A stretch of 64,000 nucleotides of DNA from Actinomadura alba (GTDB lineage: Bacteria > Actinomycetota > Actinomycetes > Streptosporangiales > Streptosporangiaceae), in assembly GCF_014323705.1 (NCBI RefSeq), contig NZ_JABVEC010000002.1, positions 514,447-578,446 of the forward strand, read 5' to 3'. This document shows, in pieces, positions 54,158 through 62,652 of the stretch; position 1 is the stretch's first letter; the number at the start of each line of letters is the position of its first letter. A program made the position numbers and the translations under genes. The notes below the pieces were generated by a model. The model was not told the DNA's origin. It saw only the letters and a list, made by a program, of their open reading frames with translations, and searched no databases.

Positions 54158-54466
54158 ATGACATCCCCTCCCATCGCGGCCCACGCCCGCACCCCGGTTC
54201 GGGTGGGGTGGGCGGCCGCGGATCAGGTCGTGCCACGGCCGCGCTCGGAGGCCGGCGAGGCCGGTCGCGTGGTCTTCATCGTGCTGCTCGGCAGCTGGAT
54301 AGTGGCCGTGACCGCTTCCGGGGTCCTCATCCCGCCGGTGCCCCTGCTGGTCTTCCTGCTGTTCCAGGTCTCGGCGCGTCGCCGCCGGGCGTCCCGAGGG
54401 CCCGAGCCCGCGGTCGCCCGCGGCCCGGCTCGGCAAGCCGAGCGTCCGGTGTCGGTGGGCCACTGA
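54158..54466 (+). CDS. Hypothetical small membrane protein
   Basis: 102 residues, ATG 54158 after GGAAGGGG. Basic and Pro-rich at both ends, with one or two central hydrophobic segments (VVFIVLLGSWIVAVTASGVL and PLLVFLLFQVSA). Not recognised. Confidence 0.6.
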   Translation: MTSPPIAAHARTPVRVGWAAADQVVPRPRSEAGEAGRVVFIVLLGSWIVAVTASGVLIPPVPLLVFLLFQVSARRRRASRGPEPAVARGPARQAERPVSVGH

Positions 54467-54519
54467 ACGCGGCGCAGGACGCGCGCCCGGGCGACTTCGT
54501 TGTCGTCGGGCGGCGAGTT

Positions 54520-54529
54520 GACCGTTAAC
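54520..54529. promoter_or_regulatory. Palindrome upstream of the LuxR-type gene
   Basis: CCGTTAACGG is a perfect 10-bp palindrome about 100 bp before the start codon; possible operator for the LuxR-type regulator or other factor. Confidence 0.25.
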
Positions 54530-54625
54530 GGCCATGTGGCGATCCGGTCCGGACATTCGCGTGGACATCAGCGACTTACAGAGTGACCGTCTCGATGGTT
54601 GATGATTCACGGACAGGGGTTTGCA

Positions 54626-55264
54626 ATGATCAACGGCCAGGCCGCGTCGCTTCCCGCGGGCGATCCGCACGACCTCGCGCCGCGCGCCTCCGCCCGGGTG
54701 CGCGAGTCGCGGGAGCGGGCATGCGACCCGCGCGCTCCGGAGGCCGGAGGACCGGCCGGGGTCGAGGACGTCGCGGGCGAGGACGTCGCGGGCGATGCCG
54801 TCCTCTGGCGACGCCGGCTGCGGCACGACATCCACCACGAGCTCGGCACCATCATCATGCTGGCATCCGCCGTGATGGTGTCGGACGACGTCGGCCCGAG
54901 GAGCCGGGAGCGGGTCGAGCAACTGCTGGGCGAGGCCCGGTGGCTCGACCACCTCCTGCGGCAGCTCGACGAGGACGGCGACTCGCCGGTGCGCCGCCCG
55001 GAGCGCATCCGGGCGGACGACGGCCAGGCGCAGCGGGTCGCGCGGTTCCTCACCCCGCGTGAGCGCGAGGTGCTGACCCGGCTGACCCGCGGTGAGTCGA
55101 CACTGGCCCTCGCCAAGGCCATGGGCGTGACCCGGAGCACCGCCCGCACCCACGTGCAGAGCGTCCTCACGAAGCTCGGCGTGCACTCCCAGCGCGAAGC
55201 GGTCATCGAGGCCGCCCGGTACGGCCTGGTCAGTGTCGAGACCGGGGAGTGGCTGCTGTCCTGA
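54626..55264 (+). CDS. LuxR-type regulator with an N-terminal DHp-like histidine box
   Basis: 212 residues. After a disordered N-terminal 55, residues 60-112 read as a two-helix dimerisation/phosphoacceptor-like module with LRHDIHHELGTI (His67, 70, 71) and ARWLDHLLRQLD. The ATPase domain of a kinase is missing. Residues 142-205 are a LuxR/NarL HTH (LTPREREVLTRLTRGESTLALAKAMGV). ATG 54626 follows CAGGGG. Phosphotransfer into the DHp-like part from another kinase could control DNA binding, but this is inference. Confidence 0.72.
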   Translation: MINGQAASLPAGDPHDLAPRASARVRESRERACDPRAPEAGGPAGVEDVAGEDVAGDAVLWRRRLRHDIHHELGTIIMLASAVMVSDDVGPRSRERVEQLLGEARWLDHLLRQLDEDGDSPVRRPERIRADDGQAQRVARFLTPREREVLTRLTRGESTLALAKAMGVTRSTARTHVQSVLTKLGVHSQREAVIEAARYGLVSVETGEWLLS

Positions 55265-55423
55265 GCCCGGCGCAGCACGTCCCCGAGCGCCTCCGGCGGG
55301 ATCCATCCGCCGCTGACGCGCCGCGGATCCCGCAAACGCCGTACCCGATCGCCGGCTTGGCCCACGATGAGCGGCCCCGAATGGACCTCGTACCGGTAGT
55401 GATATGGCCGCTAATGTCCGCGT

Positions 55424-56050
55424 ATGACCAACCTCGCACTCTTCGCCATCGCGTCCGGCGCCATCGTCGCCGTGCCGGGGCCGAACCACCTTTACATAGC
55501 GACGCACAGCATCAGCGCCGGCCGCCGTGCCGGGATCGCGTCGGCGCTCGGGGTCGAGACCGGAACGCTCGTGCACATCCTCGCCGCCGCGGCCGGCCTG
55601 TCGGCGCTGATCGCGGCATCCGCCACCGCGTTCAACGCGGTGCGCTACGCAGGTGCCGCCTATCTCATCTACCTGGGTGTTCGTACGCTTCTCACACGCG
55701 ATCAGGACGACGGTGACCAGCCGGTCGTGCCGCGGCGGCTGGGCCGCGTCTATCTCGAAGGCGTCGTCGTCAACATCTTCAACCCCAAGACCATCCTGTT
55801 CTTCCTCGCCTTCCTGCCGCAGTTCGTGAACCGAGAGGCCGGATCGATCCCGTTGCAGGTGATCGGCCTTGGAATGGTGCTCGTGCTGATCGGATTGGCC
55901 AGTGACGTCCTCTACGCGTTCGGTGCCGGCTCGCTGGGTGAACTGCTGCGCCGGAGCCCCCGCTTCCGGCGTGGCCGGCGGTACGCCACGGGTGCCGTCT
56001 ACCTCGGCCTCGGCGCGGCCACCGCGTTGGCGGGGCCTCGTCGCGCATAG
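55424..56050 (+). CDS. LysE family translocator
   Basis: 208-residue LysE/RhtB exporter with about six helices and the family signature GPNHLYIATHSISAGRRAGIASALGVETG near the N-terminus, then GAAYLIYLGV and NIFNPKTILFFLAFLPQF. It exports amino acids or related small metabolites. Single gene, ATG 55424. Confidence 0.88.
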   Translation: MTNLALFAIASGAIVAVPGPNHLYIATHSISAGRRAGIASALGVETGTLVHILAAAAGLSALIAASATAFNAVRYAGAAYLIYLGVRTLLTRDQDDGDQPVVPRRLGRVYLEGVVVNIFNPKTILFFLAFLPQFVNREAGSIPLQVIGLGMVLVLIGLASDVLYAFGAGSLGELLRRSPRFRRGRRYATGAVYLGLGAATALAGPRRA

Positions 56051-56090
56051 GAGTCGCACATAGGAGTCGCGCAGTAGGAGTCGCGCATGG
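56043..56090 (+). repeat. Tandem repeat of GCGCATAGGAGTC type, about 3.5 units
   Basis: Units of 13, 13 and 14 bp (core TAGGAGTCGC) straddle the LysE stop codon, which lies in the first unit. Confidence 0.7.
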
Positions 56091-56379
56091 GAACCGGGTT
56101 CGGGGGGAACCTTCCGGCTTGCCGAGCCGGGTGGGAGGAAAGGTTCATCCTTTGCATAGCGATTCGTTGCAACGCGTTGACATGCGAGATCCGCAGCGTA
56201 GTTTGGCCCCTACTGTGCCCATACTGCGTCAAGAGGATGTTCCGGATGTGTCTTCATGCAGTAGTCACGTGTCGCCCGGTCGTGTCCCGGGCTCAGGTGG
56301 GCGCCCCTCGTGAGCGTCGGATCCGGCCGCGCCAGTGCGGGCGGCGCCCGCGAAGGCAGCGCCCGCGAAGGCAGCGCCC
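56051..56379. other. Intergenic region
   Basis: 329 bp holding part of the TAGGAGTCGC repeats, a candidate promoter and the beginning of the 15-bp repeats that lead into the protease gene. No independent ORF is convincing. Confidence 0.5.
56177..56204 (+). promoter_or_regulatory. Candidate sigma-70-type promoter
   Basis: A consensus -35 TTGACA (56177-56182), 16-bp spacer and -10 TAGTTT (56199-56204), upstream of the hydrogenase-maturation protease gene. Confidence 0.4.
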
Positions 56380-56403
56380 GTGAAAGCATTGCCGGTGAAG
56401 GTA
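56344..56403 (+). repeat. Tandem repeat 4 x 15 bp spanning the protease start
   Basis: Units GCGCCCGCGAAGGCA (twice exact) then two decayed copies. Each carries a GAAGG or GAAAG ribosome-site-like stretch, and the decayed copies contain GTG start codons, so the repeat provides several in-phase initiation sites. Confidence 0.8.
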
Positions 56404-56949
56404 TTGGTCGCCGGTGTCGGTGACGTCCTGCTGAGCGATGACGGATTCGGTGTCGAGGTCGCGAGGCGGCTCGCCCGCGACCCGTTGCCCGGTGGTGTCC
56501 GGGCGATCGAATTCGGGGCCCGCGCCGCCCGTCTGGCCGCTCACCTTCTGCACGGGTGCGAGCTCCTGGTCCTGATCGACACGGTGCAGCGCGGCGGCGA
56601 GCCCGGCACCCTCTATGTGATCGAATCCGACGGCACACGGGCCGTTCACCGCTCCGGTGCCGTTCGCGCGCCCGGAGGCTTCTCGCCGCCGGCCGTGCCC
56701 CGCCCGTCGCCCGCCACGGGTGAGGCGGCGATGGGCGGCGCCGAGGAATCGCTCGACGCGGTCGTCGCGGTGTTCCGGTCCCTCGGCGGGGACATCGCCA
56801 GGATCATCGTGGTCGCCTGTGAGCCCACCGACGTCAGCGCCGGTGTCGGACTCACCGTGCCGGTCGCGCGAGCGGTCGACGACGCCGTGGTGATCGTACG
56901 AGAACTGCTCGTGGCGGCGATGGAAGAGACGCCCGGCCAGGCCGGCTGA
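56380..56949 (+). CDS. Hydrogenase maturation protease
   Basis: 189 residues (from GTG 56380) of the HyaD/HycI peptidase family, which trims the C-terminus of NiFe hydrogenase large subunits. It has VLVAGVGDVLLSDDGFGVEV (nickel-site acidic residue), a central LIDTVQRGGEPG aspartate and VACEPTDVSAGVGLTVPVARAV. GTG 56395, giving MKVLVAGVGD directly, or GTG 56335, adding Ala-Pro repeats, are alternatives. No hydrogenase subunit gene is in the window, so its partner must lie elsewhere. Confidence 0.84.
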   Translation: MKALPVKVLVAGVGDVLLSDDGFGVEVARRLARDPLPGGVRAIEFGARAARLAAHLLHGCELLVLIDTVQRGGEPGTLYVIESDGTRAVHRSGAVRAPGGFSPPAVPRPSPATGEAAMGGAEESLDAVVAVFRSLGGDIARIIVVACEPTDVSAGVGLTVPVARAVDDAVVIVRELLVAAMEETPGQAG

Positions 56950-57011
56950 TCACTGGCCGATCAGCCAGGCCATGGAGCGGGTGGCGGCGAGGGCGTGCTC
57001 GCCACCGGCGG

Positions 57012-57251
57012 TCAGGGCGTGCCGAGCCGGCGCAGTAGCTCCTCACGCCTGGCCTCCAGCTCGGCGGCGAACGCCTCCTGCTCCTCGGCCGCCGTGATCA
57101 ACAGTGCCCGCTCCGCCGCGTCGGTCGGCTCGTACCATTCCTCACCGATCTGCCGGCGCAGCTCCTCAGCCGTCCGGCGCAGTTTCATGAGATCGGCCTC
57201 CACCTGACGGAGCTCCTCCCGGAGTGCGGCCTTCGAGTCCTCTGGCTCCAT
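57012..57251 (-). CDS. Small coiled-coil protein
   Basis: 79 residues, ATG 57251 after GGAGGGG. Nearly all helical: LREELRQVEADLMKLRRTAEELRRQ and EEQEAFAAELEARREELLRRLG show heptad patterns of a short antiparallel coiled coil. No family assigned. Upstream lies a 17-bp tandem repeat. Confidence 0.7.
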   Translation of the reverse strand: MEPEDSKAALREELRQVEADLMKLRRTAEELRRQIGEEWYEPTDAAERALLITAAEEQEAFAAELEARREELLRRLGTP

Positions 57252-57270
57252 GGATACCCCTCCCCGTACG

Positions 57271-57321
57271 GCGTGCCTGCTTCCCCGGCGTGCCTGCTTC
57301 CCCGGCATGCTTGCTTCCCCG
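57271..57321. repeat. Tandem repeat 3 x 17 bp
   Basis: Units of GCGTGCCTGCTTCCCCG (third unit with two changes) lie directly upstream of the coiled-coil gene. The 17-bp period does not keep a reading frame, so it is non-coding. Confidence 0.8.
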
Positions 57322-57348
57322 GCATCGCGCCTCCACACGCGCAGGAGG

Positions 57349-57681
57349 TCAGCCGCGAGGGGCGTACATGATGACGGCGACACCGGCCAGGCAGACGAGG
57401 GCGCCGATGACGTCCCAGCGGTCCGGGCGAAAACCGTCCATGACCATGCCCCAGGCCAGCGAACCGGCGACGAAGACGCCGCCGTACGCCGCGAGAACGC
57501 GGCCGAAGTGCACCTCGCTCTGGAGAGTGGCCACGAACCCGTAGAGCCCGAGGGCGAGGACGCCGCCGCCGATCCAGGCGAGACCGCGATGTTCGCGAAC
57601 GCCCTGCCAGACCAGCCATGCGCCGCTGATCTCGGCGACGGCGGCGAGGACGAACAGCAACAGTGAACGGGCGATGGTCAC
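57349..57681 (-). CDS. YnfA/UPF0060 family membrane protein
   Basis: 110 residues, the usual length for YnfA, with four helices: [56 protein letters not shown] and a final [18 protein letters not shown] 57681 gives the canonical start. Related to small multidrug-resistance transporters; function not established. Confidence 0.88.
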   Translation of the reverse strand: MTIARSLLLFVLAAVAEISGAWLVWQGVREHRGLAWIGGGVLALGLYGFVATLQSEVHFGRVLAAYGGVFVAGSLAWGMVMDGFRPDRWDVIGALVCLAGVAVIMYAPRG

Positions 57682-58004
57682 GCACGCGACCGTAGCGAAC
57701 GGCCTGCCGAGCCCGGCCGACCGCCCCGGGAACCCGCCGGTGTCACACAGGCGTGCGACACGATCGCGAACGTCAACGACACCGCGCTGGCCGTGAACAC
57801 CGGTGCGATCGCGCACTCCGCCGTCGTCTACGCCTACAGCGGCGACCTGCCCGGTCCGGACGTACGGCCCGCGCCCGCCGCGAACCGTACCGCCGCCAAG
57901 GCCGCCGCCCCGACCACGATCACGACCACGGAGGACTCACGAAGTAGGGGAGGACCCCCCGGAACGACACCGCGCGCGCGCCGATCGGTGCGCGCGTGCG
58001 GCTG
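57682..58004. other. Intergenic region with an orphan coding-like fragment
   Basis: 323 bp upstream of YnfA and downstream of the binding-protein gene. On the plus strand, positions about 57742-57948 encode an unrecognised stretch ([19 protein letters not shown], then [14 protein letters not shown] and an Ala/Pro/Thr-rich tail). The codon usage looks genuine but no good start or family is visible. It could be the 3' end of a decayed secreted protein gene. Confidence 0.35.
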
Positions 58005-59552
58005 TCAGCCGTCCTTCGGGATGGTGAGGCGATCGAGGCGCAGGCCGCCGAAGGCGTCGGCGGTGACACCGCGCACCCGCTCCGACCAGACCAGGTGGTC
58101 GTGGCCGTACCACAGCGGCGTGACCGGCAGATCGCGCAGCAGGGCGCTCTCCGCCAGACGGGCCGGTACGACGCCTTCGTCGGGGGTGGCGGCGTCCTCC
58201 GCCTCAGCGATCAGGTCGGCCGGGTACTTCGCGCGATAGCCGGTCGGGACCCCCAGCACGGGGGCGAGTGCGGCGACCGGGCTCGGATAGGCGGGCGCCG
58301 AGTGCACCATGAACGGCCCGTCGACCCGCTCGTCCGCGAGCGCCTCCCGGTACTCCGCGGTGGGCAGTGCCTTCAGCCGTACGTCGAGTTTCAGCGCGTC
58401 GCGCAACTGCTGCGCGACGGCCCGCATCGCGGGTTCGTCGGTGGCGTCGAACCAGAGGGTCACCGGGCCGGTCAGCCCTCCGGCGTCCGACAGCGCCGCG
58501 GCAGCGGCGGCCGGGTCGTGCACGCACATCCGGCACTGGCCTTCTCGGCGGCCAAGCGTGACACCGGCCGGGACGAGTGAGACGGCGGGTGAGGCCTGCT
58601 GCCCCAGCGCGCCCTCGGTCACCGCGCTCCGGTCGACGGCCATCGACATCGCCTGCCGCAAAGTCACCGACGTGAACCGCTTCTCCCGCAGCGGGAAGGC
58701 GAGGTAGGTCGTCTCCCGGCCCTGCACGATGAGGTGCCGCCCGCGGAACTCGGTCTCCATGAACCGGTGCCTCTCAGCCGGCACCCGGGTGGCGACGTCG
58801 AGTTCACCCGCCTGTACGGCTGCGTACTGCCGTGCCGCGTCCGGCATCGTCCGCACGACGATCGGCCGGTCCTCGGGCTTCGCGCCCACCCGTACGAGGG
58901 TGGTCTCGCGCTGGTCGTGGCCGCGGACGCGGTACGGGCCGTTGCCGATCGGCAGCCGCTCGTACGACCGCCAGTCGCGCGAGCGCAGGACGGCGTCCGG
59001 CAGCGGCAGGAAGGCCGGGTCGCCGAGCAGTGCGGGGAACCCGGTCAGCGGGCGGTCGAGGGTCACCCTCAGCGTCCGGGCGTCGACCGTCTCGAGGCCG
59101 GCGACGCGTCCAGTCTCGGCGGCCTTGGCCGCTCCCTTCACCCGCGCGACCTCGGTGAACAGCCGTGCCCCGTGCCATCGTTCGCGCAGCACGGCGGTCC
59201 AGGCGCCGGTGAACGAGTCCGCGGTCACCGCCGAACCGTCGTGGAACCTTCCGCCCGCCCTGAGCCGTACGGTCCACACCCGCCGGTCGTCGCTCGTGAT
59301 CGACTCGGCCGCCGCGTTGACCGCCGCCCCGGTGCGCGGGTCGTACGACACCAGGCCGGTCCACACGGCGCCCGCGATCATCCGGCCGGTGGCGTCGCGC
59401 ACGTCACCGGGAACGAGGGACGCCGGCGCGGCCGCGCCCACCGAGATGCGCTCGTCGTCGGACCCGCTCAACGCTCGTACGGCGACGACCGGACCCACGA
59501 GCATCGCCACGGCACCCGTGACGAGGGCGACAGTACGCGTGGTGGTCTTCAC
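58005..59552 (-). CDS. Peptide-type ABC transporter substrate-binding protein (SBP_bac_5)
   Basis: 515 residues with an N-terminal membrane anchor (VALVTGAVAMLVGPVVAVRAL) and no lipobox cysteine. The DppA/OppA-like fold shows AGAVWTGLVSYDPRTGAA, WTVRLRAGGRFHDGSAVTADSF, YERLPIGNGPYRV and LRQAMSMAVDRSAVT. GTG 59552 has GGGAGG upstream. Neither permease nor ATPase genes are adjacent, so it is an orphan binding protein, perhaps a sensor or a component of a distant transporter. Confidence 0.85.
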   Translation of the reverse strand: MKTTTRTVALVTGAVAMLVGPVVAVRALSGSDDERISVGAAAPASLVPGDVRDATGRMIAGAVWTGLVSYDPRTGAAVNAAAESITSDDRRVWTVRLRAGGRFHDGSAVTADSFTGAWTAVLRERWHGARLFTEVARVKGAAKAAETGRVAGLETVDARTLRVTLDRPLTGFPALLGDPAFLPLPDAVLRSRDWRSYERLPIGNGPYRVRGHDQRETTLVRVGAKPEDRPIVVRTMPDAARQYAAVQAGELDVATRVPAERHRFMETEFRGRHLIVQGRETTYLAFPLREKRFTSVTLRQAMSMAVDRSAVTEGALGQQASPAVSLVPAGVTLGRREGQCRMCVHDPAAAAAALSDAGGLTGPVTLWFDATDEPAMRAVAQQLRDALKLDVRLKALPTAEYREALADERVDGPFMVHSAPAYPSPVAALAPVLGVPTGYRAKYPADLIAEAEDAATPDEGVVPARLAESALLRDLPVTPLWYGHDHLVWSERVRGVTADAFGGLRLDRLTIPKDG

Positions 59553-59775
59553 GGGCCTCCCTGGAGTGCGACGTGGCGACGCCGGTGAGCGTACGGCAAC
59601 GTGGGCCGACTGCGGAAGATCTTCAAGACCGGTGGAGCGCACCCCACACCTCACCAGCCGACTGTTCAGCAACCGACATACGGCGGCCGGAATGTTTGGC
59701 ACTCGTCGCCGATGATCAACACCGGGTGCACGTCGACACTGGTCGCGGCGATGATCCGCTCGAAGTGGAGGCGTG

Positions 59776-61224
59776 ATGTCCACCCGAACCGCCGTGCGGC
59801 GGGCCTTCTATAGCAGTGTCGCGGCCGGCGCCGCGCTTGTCCTGAGCGCCGGAACGGCCTGGGCTTGTCCACCGGACCAGGGTGCGCAGCAGACGCGGAC
59901 GCAGGGCGTACAGGCTCAGGGCGAGGGCCGTGACCTCGGGACGCACGCCGGACACTCCCGGCGTGACGTGGGCAAGACATCGGCTCAGGTGTCCGAGGCC
60001 GTCAAGGGCGTGCAGCACGTGGGCAATGTGCCCGACGCCAAGGACGCCACCTCGCTGGTGTTCATGGACTACGGCAGCGGCCGTGACAAGCGCACCATCG
60101 TGTACGTCTCCGGCCGGTTCGGGCTCAAGGGCTACGACATCACCGCCGATCCCACGCGGCCGCGACTGGTCGGAGAGTTCAGCCTGCCGGGCTTCTGGCA
60201 GAGCGAGGACACCGACGCCGACCACAAGCGCAAGATCCTCTACCTCTCGCGCGACCCGCGCGCGTACGGCGGCACGACCGACACCGGCGAGTCGGGCGTC
60301 TACATCATCGACGTGTCGAAGCCGGAGAGCCTCAAGCAGCTCGCCTACCAGGTCATTCCGGCCGGGCACACGACCTCCTGCATCAACGACTGCCAGTACC
60401 TGTGGACCGGCGGACCGGCCAAGGCCAGCTGGATGCCCGCGGACTGGGGCGGTCGCCCGGTGTGGGTCACCGACGTGCGCAACCCGCGCAAGCCGAAGGT
60501 CTTCCCGAACCCGATCGACACCGGCCGCAACGACGGCAAGACCGACTACACCCACGACATCCAGGTGGACTCCAGCGGGGTGGCGTGGGCGTCCGGTCGC
60601 GGCGGCGTGCGCGGCTACCACACCAGCGGATGGCGCTACGACCCGGTGAAGAAGCAGGCGCGCAAGGCGACCGCGTGGGATCCGGTGCCGTACGCGGGCG
60701 GCGGAATCGACGAGGCGACCACCAACTCCTCGTTCATGCACAACAGCTTCCGGGCCGTCGGGCGCACCCGGGACCAGGGCGCCGACCCGAAGAAGTGGGG
60801 CGACGGCGAGATCCTCGTCGTGACCGAGGAGACCTTCAACGACGGCTGCGCCAACGACGGGCTGACGGTGATCGCCTCGCTCAAGGGGTCGTACGGCGGC
60901 CAGGGCTGGCGCTCGACCCCGGAGGCGCCGTTCCGGCTGCGGACGCTCAGCACTTGGAGCGTCGCCGGCCAGGAGGGCAGCCGTGATGACTCCGGCGACT
61001 GCTCCGCGCACTACTTCGATGTCAAGGACGGCGTGATCGCGCAGGCCTTCTACGGGCAGGGCACCCGGTTCCTGGACATCACCGACCCGACGAACCCGCG
61101 GCAGATCGCCTACTACCGGCCCGACGACGCGCGGGCCTGGGCGTCGTACTTCCACGGCGGCTACGTCTACGTCGCCGACAACGCGCGCGGCATCGACATC
61201 CTCAAGCCCACCTACCGTCGCTGA
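59776..61224 (+). CDS. Secreted LVIVD-repeat protein
   Basis: 482 residues with a signal peptide (RRAFYSSVAAGAALVLSAGTAWA, cleavage near ACP). The mature protein has LVIVD-type beta-propeller repeats such as LKGYDITADPTRPRLVG, VYIIDVSKPESLK and TRFLDITDPTNPRQIAYY. ATG 59776 sits 4 bases after GGAGG; GTG 59773 is less likely. Function unknown. Histidines and aspartates clustered in the blades suggest metal or ligand binding. Confidence 0.86.
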   Translation: MSTRTAVRRAFYSSVAAGAALVLSAGTAWACPPDQGAQQTRTQGVQAQGEGRDLGTHAGHSRRDVGKTSAQVSEAVKGVQHVGNVPDAKDATSLVFMDYGSGRDKRTIVYVSGRFGLKGYDITADPTRPRLVGEFSLPGFWQSEDTDADHKRKILYLSRDPRAYGGTTDTGESGVYIIDVSKPESLKQLAYQVIPAGHTTSCINDCQYLWTGGPAKASWMPADWGGRPVWVTDVRNPRKPKVFPNPIDTGRNDGKTDYTHDIQVDSSGVAWASGRGGVRGYHTSGWRYDPVKKQARKATAWDPVPYAGGGIDEATTNSSFMHNSFRAVGRTRDQGADPKKWGDGEILVVTEETFNDGCANDGLTVIASLKGSYGGQGWRSTPEAPFRLRTLSTWSVAGQEGSRDDSGDCSAHYFDVKDGVIAQAFYGQGTRFLDITDPTNPRQIAYYRPDDARAWASYFHGGYVYVADNARGIDILKPTYRR

Positions 61225-61243
61225 CCCTCCGACCACCACCCAC

Positions 61244-61308
61244 CCGTGATCATGCAGTTGTTCGCGCGGCCCCGAGCCGACCACCCGCGAACAACTGCAT
61301 GATCACGG
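61244..61308. repeat. Dispersed element, spaced inverted pair E
   Basis: Two exact 23-bp arms (61244-61266 and 61286-61308) with a 19-bp spacer, carrying the core ACAACTGCATGATCACGG and its complement. It lies between convergent genes, so it probably serves as a bidirectional terminator. Confidence 0.9.
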
Positions 61309-61329
61309 CTGTGTTGGTCGGAGCACCGG

Positions 61330-62130
61330 TCAGAGGGCCACGAAGGCGAGGCCCCGTTGCTTCAGCGCGGGGATCACGCGCCGCAGAGCCTCGACGGTCT
61401 GGGCGCGGTCCCCGCCGCCGTCGTGGCAGAGGAGGACATCTCCGGCCTTCGCGCCCAGGAGCTTGGCCTCGATGCTGCGCGTGCCGGGGCGGGTCCAGTC
61501 GCGCGTGTCGACCTCCCAGTCGATGCTCACCATGTCGTGCTGGGCCGCGGTGTCCATGATGTGCTCGGTCCAGGCCCCGCCCGGGGCCCGGAACCACCTC
61601 GGCGCGACGCCGGTGGTCTGCGCGATTCGGTCGTGCGCGCCGCCGATCTCCTCCCGCAGCCGGGCGGCGGAGGCCCCCGGCAGGTCCATCGGATGGGTCA
61701 CGGTGTGGTCGGCGATCTGGTGTCCCGCCGCGACCATGCGCTTCGCCAGCGCGGGGAACTCCTTGACCTGCTCCGCGACCACGAAGAACGTCGCGGGGAC
61801 GCCGAACTGGGCGAGCAGGTCCAGCATCATCGGCGTCCACTTGCGATCCGGGCCGTCGTCGATGGTGAGCGCCACGGCGTTCGGGGGAGCGGCGGGCGTC
61901 ACGTCGTGCAGTGTGTGCACCGGTCGGCGCAGTGCCCGCATCGGCCGCCCGCGCGCGTAACCGGGATCGGGTCGCGTGTGCCGCGACATCTGGAACGCGG
62001 CGGTGTCCGCCGGATGCTCGCCGGGCCGCACGGGTCGTGCGGGGCGGGCCGATTCGCACGAGGCAGTAAGCATCCCCGCGCCCACGGCGGCGAAGGTCAC
62101 CAGCGCGTGCCGTCTGCACATCTCTCCCAC
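61330..62130 (-). CDS. Polysaccharide deacetylase (NodB) lipoprotein
   Basis: 266 residues. N-terminal HALVTFAAVGAGMLTASCES contains a lipobox (LTASC), so it is probably membrane-anchored outside. The NodB domain has the metal/catalytic motif ALTIDDGPDRKW, the HTVTHP zinc motif and RAPGGAWTEH. GTG 62130 has GGGGGA upstream; ATG 62121 is an alternative. Expected to remove N-acetyl groups from peptidoglycan or an exopolysaccharide. Confidence 0.87.
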   Translation of the reverse strand: MGEMCRRHALVTFAAVGAGMLTASCESARPARPVRPGEHPADTAAFQMSRHTRPDPGYARGRPMRALRRPVHTLHDVTPAAPPNAVALTIDDGPDRKWTPMMLDLLAQFGVPATFFVVAEQVKEFPALAKRMVAAGHQIADHTVTHPMDLPGASAARLREEIGGAHDRIAQTTGVAPRWFRAPGGAWTEHIMDTAAQHDMVSIDWEVDTRDWTRPGTRSIEAKLLGAKAGDVLLCHDGGGDRAQTVEALRRVIPALKQRGLAFVAL

Positions 62131-62652
62131 GACGTCCCCCGACCTCGTCTCCCGCCGCGTTCCCGGCCAGAACCCGACATACCCGGGGGTGTCTCGGGGG
62201 CAAGGCGGAGCAAGGGCGAGTCTCGGTCGCTTCCTCGTCAAGCCGGGGTGAAAAGGGTCAAGTCCTCTCACTCGACGTCGTCCACAGCGGTGGCCATCCG
62301 GGGGTCGAGGGCCGTCGACCGAATTAACGGGTATTTCCGGTGGGTTGGTAGGGAATACATCTGTCGATGAGACCGTTGCAAGCGCCCGTGAGGTTTTCCG
62401 TCGTGCGCACCTGGCTGGTGGCCCGGCTCTATGTGGATCTGTGCCGCCTGTCCGGCGTGCTCTGTTGACCGACCCGGTTCTACGAGTCATCTCGACCCGC
62501 CATCCGGCCCTTCTGGTCCCTGTTGATCCAGACCGATCCATACGATCCGTGCCGATTCGTACTGATCTATAGCGATCCGTACCGGTTCATGTCCACCCAT
62601 GCCGTCGCGACATCGACGTGACGGTCCCCGCTCATGATGGAGACACACCCCT
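62131..62652. other. Intergenic region with phased degenerate repeats
   Basis: 522 bp between the divergent deacetylase and symporter genes. Most notable are about seven 10-bp degenerate repeats (62524-62592), listed separately. Upstream of them the DNA is relatively AT-rich near 62320-62390, e.g. AATTAACGGGTATTTCC. No ORF is convincing. Confidence 0.5.
62524..62592. repeat. About 7 degenerate 10-bp repeats, consensus CGATCCGTAC
   Basis: Units TGATCCAGAC, CGATCCATAC, GATCCGTGC, CGATTCGTAC, TGATCTATAG, CGATCCGTAC and CGGTTCATGT follow one another with one helical turn per unit, ending 60 bp before the symporter start. A protein array binding one DNA face is possible. Confidence 0.75.

Noticed and set aside
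53828..56059. A 743-codon minus-strand frame over the LuxR and LysE genes
   Set aside because: No recognisable domain and antisense to two well-supported genes.
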